Shown piece after piece: positions 60,573 through 64,000 of a stretch of DNA of 64,000 nt. The notes beneath the pieces were generated by a model. The model ran no database searches. It was not told the DNA's origin and saw only the letters and a program-made list of their open reading frames with translations. Numbering within the stretch: position 1 is the stretch's first letter; each line of letters starts with the position of its first letter. The DNA is from Chrysoperla carnea (Eukaryota > Arthropoda > Insecta > Neuroptera > Chrysopidae): contig NC_058337.1 in assembly GCF_905475395.1 (NCBI RefSeq), positions 84,748,368-84,812,367 on the forward strand, written 5' to 3'. Made by a program: the position numbers and the translations under genes.

Positions 60573-60600
60573 TATAAAAATGTCGCAAATCGATTTCATT
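60573..60600 (+). promoter_or_regulatory. Probable TATA box of the lysozyme gene
   Basis: TATAAAAA at 60573-60580 is followed about 25 nt later by TTCATTTT, a weak initiator. This would give a leader of roughly 115 nt before the ATG at 60712. No clear kappa-B (Relish-type) site was found in the 200 bases upstream. Confidence 0.45.
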
Positions 60601-60711
60601 TTAAAGTTTTTGCTTGCGAATTCAAGAAAGCAATACGTGTCTGCAGTGAATTAAAAACTATTGCATTTATTATAACTTTCTTTCTCAACTCCATATAAAA
60701 TAATTTTCAAA

Positions 60712-62938
60712 ATGAAATTATTCCATTGTTTACTATTAATTTGCGTCACTTTTGTTTCTGGAAGAATTCTGGATGAATGTGAAGTGGCACAAGAACTTTT
60801 GGATCAAGGATTTGATAGGGGCGAATTACCTGACTGTAAGTAAATTGTAAATATAAGACTAATTATTATATTTTCATTATTTAAAATGAAAAAACAAGCT
60901 AAGTGTGGTATAGAGAACTAAAGATGGACTTAAAATAAGTCTTAAGTTTATTAACATTTCAAAAGTTAAAATTTCGGAAAATGGCTTTTCGGAAAATGAA
61001 TTCTGTCAAAACATTATTTCAATTTTCTGAAAGAGGGTTTGACATCTATTTTATGCATAAAAATTGCTGTTTTTTAAAGTTAAAGTTTTTTACCAAGAGA
61101 GACTTCAGTTTTTAAGATTCATTTTCTGCGTAATCAAAATGAAGTCTGGCAAATTTATTAACAAAAATTGTCAGCCAGACAAGTTGGAACAAATAGAAGA
61201 TATCTTAAACTTTATTTTTTTTTAAAAACCAAGGAGGAGCTTCTTCAGCATGACTTCTGGTGGGTGATTTTATCCGAAAAGTTTAAGCATGGGCTTGTAG
61301 TCTTTTACAACGTATAATTTTTTATTGCTCACTTTCTTTTAACTCGTAGTTTCTGCTGGCTGCTTGTCTGCCGAAGAAACCTTGGATCGATTTCTAACCT
61401 TCCCTAGCTAAAACTTTGCAGACAGACTTGTGGCAACGTTTTAATTAATTTGTATGGAGTTCAAAATAATTTGTATACAAACTTTCAGCAGTTATTTAAA
61501 CGATTGTTAGCCCGTACTTTCAGCAAGGGGATACAGAAAAAAGAATAGTATACAACCCATAATATACTATTATTAGTCGTTATATGCTATTTCTTTATCT
61601 CCTAGCAGAAAAAACTACTTCCGGGAAAGAACTTCCTGGCCACACAAACTGCAGAAAGAGCGATTTTTGCGGCTTTTTGTGTTATTTTTTTAGCATAGCA
61701 ACAATTTGTAGAATTATTATAAGATTGATTCTTTTAAAATTTTTTAAGTGATTGCTAGGCCGCACTTTCAACTAGAGGGGTAAAGAAAAATAGAATACAA
61801 CCCACGACCAGAATCTTGGATTTGTTGATGGGTTTGATATAAGGTCTCAGCTCGTTTCGGTCTTTATATCACACATGCTAAGAAATACAGTTTTCTGGTT
61901 TAGGGTTGTAATATACTATTTCTGTATACTTAATGGGAAAGCTTAAAAAATTCAGTACTATTTTAATTCTCTTGTAATTTTAGGGGTTTGCTTAGTTGAA
62001 AGTGAGAGTAGTGGAGATACCAGTGTTGTTGGTGGGCCCAATACAGATGGAAGCTCTGACTATGGCTTATTCCAAATTAATGATGCATTTTGGTGTACAC
62101 CTGGAGGTGCCGGTGGAGAATGTAACGTTGCTTGTGAAGGTTAGTTTAAAGACAAAAAATAGGGCTATACGAGCGCTAATTAACTTTAAATGTTTTAATA
62201 TAAATATTCTATCGACAATTTTGCTTCATCTATTGCCAACCAAGAATCCAATCAATGCCAATTTAAAGATTGATTCAAAATTTAAAAAAAAATATTAGAA
62301 AAATACCAAACGTTAAAGTATAACCCATTTCTAGGAATGTTTTGACTATGAATGTCTTTATTTTCTTAGGAAGAAAAGACTTTAGTAATGGGTGAAGAAT
62401 ATATTAAGTCTTGCTAAAACGTATGTTAATAATACGTTTAAACTTGTTGTAACGAACATTGAATATGAACGCTCGACTGGCCCAACATGAAGTTTCAATT
62501 TTATCAAGATGTGTTAAACAATATTAATAATAAATTTAATATTTCACGTCTTAAGTAGTTAATTGTTTACTGCAGTAAATTCCTCTGGCCTTAAAATATC
62601 ATTGGTCACATTATTTCACAATCTTAGCTGAGCTTCGATCCAAGTTTTCATTTTTGTTCTATAAAACTTCTAAGTGACCCTGATGTTTGGCTAATTTTTT
62701 AAAGTGCTTATAATATTCCAAGAATATTTCTAAACTCTTTAGAATTTAGCAAAATAAAAAACAAAAGTTTTATTATATTAAATCATTTAAAACTTTTATA
62801 GATCTTTTGGATGATGACATAAGTGACGACGTACAATGTGCAAGAAAAATTGAAAGCGCCCAGGGATTAGATGCATGGGTAGGTTGGCAAAATAAATGTT
62901 CAGGAGGCCGAGCCCCAAATGTGGATAAGTGCTTTTAA
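60712..62938 (+). CDS. C-type lysozyme, three exons, 138 aa, strongly acidic
   Basis: Exons are 60712-60835, 61984-62139 and 62802-62938, with GT-AG introns of 1148 and 662 bp (donors GTAAGT and GTTAGT). The product starts with a signal peptide of about 17 residues ([17 protein letters not shown]). The mature domain of about 121 residues keeps all eight cysteines of the C-type fold. The catalytic glutamate is in WVCLVESES and the catalytic aspartate in NTDGSSDYG; the GLFQIN block is intact. It would cleave the beta-1,4 bond between N-acetylmuramic acid and N-acetylglucosamine of bacterial peptidoglycan after secretion. By my count the mature chain has 25 acidic and 7 basic residues, far more acidic than antibacterial haemolymph lysozymes. 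Acidic insect lysozymes are often digestive, so a gut role is plausible. AATAAA at 63051 is a likely polyadenylation signal. Confidence 0.95.
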
Positions 62939-63123
62939 ACTTTCCAAATATTGATGAAAGTTTTATTTGCTTTAAAACATTGTTTTCATATAATTATTTT
63001 TATTATTATTATTATTTTGTGCACTTTTTATCAATATTTATTTTGTTAAAAATAAAATATAAGAGTAGTGATCATTTTAAATATATCTCAAAATAATTCT
63101 AAAGATGTGTTTTTCTATATTTT
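62939..63123 (+). other. Lysozyme 3' untranslated region
   Basis: The AT-rich sequence contains AATAAA at 63051-63056, about 113 nt after the stop codon, a good position for the polyadenylation signal. Nothing else is seen. Confidence 0.55.
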
Positions 63124-63280
63124 GCCAAATTGTATAATATTACACATCTAGGGAGCAAAAGTAAAGAATGTGTCAGATTAAATATTTCTCGGATTCGTCT
63201 CGGGCGAGAATGAACATGAGATCTGAGACATTCTTTACTTTTTCTCCCTAGATATGTAGTACACTTTATACAATTTTGGC
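63124..63280. mobile_element. Fold-back MITE, 157 bp
   Basis: Arms of about 57 nt are inverted: GCCAAATTGTATAATATTAC with CTAGGGAG and GTAAAGAATGTGTCAGAT on the left; ATCTGAGACATTCTTTAC, CTCCCTAG and TATACAATTTTGGC on the right. The spacer of about 45 nt includes TCGGATTCGTCTCGGGCGAG. A short open frame crossing the right arm is a by-product. Confidence 0.8.
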
Positions 63281-64000
63281 TCCGGTGGTTTATATGTACT
63301 ATTTTTCTGCTTGCCGGAGGCGGAAAGCGGCAACTTCAAAAGTTGACACATACACGAAAAACTAAATGGATACAGAAGACACATTGTCACAAATTTTTTC
63401 AGTATCTTCAACATTTTCATCAAATTTACATGTACGCAAAAATATTTTGATCTTTGGATCAATTTGCCACCCATGTGGCCCAATATGTAAATCGGGACCT
63501 GACCGTAAGTTTTTGCGTATATGAGTGCATTAGTTTCTCGTTACTGAATTAGGAGAGTTATTTTAGCGTTTCCATAAATGAAGGGAATTCAAATTCAAAT
63601 AAATGAAGGGAATGTTATGTCAAAATGTTTTTTGTGTTCTTAAAGATATCCATCTTAATAGATTCACTTGACTCAAATTTGTTAAATCCAATTCACATGA
63701 ATACTTAAAAAAATTGATGATGAAATTTACGATACGTTCTTAATTTTCTTCAATTATAATAGATTTTTTTTTTTTATAATTATGCTGCTATTCGGGACAA
63801 CAGGTCAACTAGTACTTTATATTGATACGATAAAACGTCACTCAATTGTTTTTCTTTCTTGGATCTCCTCTACTGACACTCAAAACTTTACCGACATGAG
63901 AGTGCAAGTACACCCCCTTTCACTCTCCCGGTGCTTATGAATGGGTGAATATTGAAGTGCGAAAATAAAAATTATCGCAAATATTAACCCTTAAGCTTTG
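63281..64000. other. Intergenic DNA to the window end
   Basis: No gene is supported. A short direct repeat of AAATGAAGGGAAT occurs near 63576 and 63602. Confidence 0.45.

Noticed and set aside
61996-62298. 100-codon open frame over lysozyme exon 2
   Set aside because: It reads the exon in the wrong frame and runs into the intron. The spliced lysozyme frame explains the sequence.

Overview
The window is AT-rich nuclear DNA from an arthropod, almost certainly an insect. Support comes from GT-AG introns, a TATA plus TCAGTT-initiator core promoter, an insect-style C-type lysozyme, a secreted protein resembling the insect Reg-5 family, and many short non-autonomous transposons. The species cannot be named from the sequence.

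Host genes are sparse. A three-exon secreted-protein gene (17748-19442, Reg-5-like, 255 aa) has a clear TATA-Inr promoter at 17572-17607. A three-exon C-type lysozyme (60712-62938, 138 aa) keeps both catalytic acids and all eight cysteines but is extraordinarily acidic. A possible terminal exon of an unknown gene lies at 9988-10208 on the minus strand. The rest of the flanking DNA holds no recognised gene and is a mosaic of repeats: a tRNA-derived SINE family (three copies, AACCT tail), hAT-type elements (one with a perfect 8-bp target duplication), fold-back MITEs, a family marked by GGTGGAAGCGCA, and small tandem duplications.

The centre (35100-48958, 13,859 bp) is one integrated Polinton/Maverick element. 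It starts 5'-AG, ends CT-3', is flanked by the 6-bp duplication TCTAGA, and has inverted repeats of about 1.3 and 1.5 kb. Its right half carries an apparently intact, four-exon protein-primed family B DNA polymerase (minus strand, 1234 aa). Three small intact genes of unknown function accompany it (36567-36929 +; 37052-37724 +, spliced; 42440-42880 -).

The virion and integration genes are wrecked. Only the C-terminal tail of the integrase remains, with a second, inverted and internally deleted copy at 42055-42141. The packaging ATPase has a nonsense codon and a frameshift. The adenovirus-type protease is a broken relic, and no capsid gene is visible. In their place lie displaced terminal-repeat sequence (about 38570-39295) and three minisatellites (40668-42053).

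The two ends look very similar, so the element appears young, yet it has become a polymerase-bearing, capsid-less derivative. That makes it the most interesting object in the window. How it moves, and why the polymerase and small genes have stayed open, cannot be settled from sequence alone.
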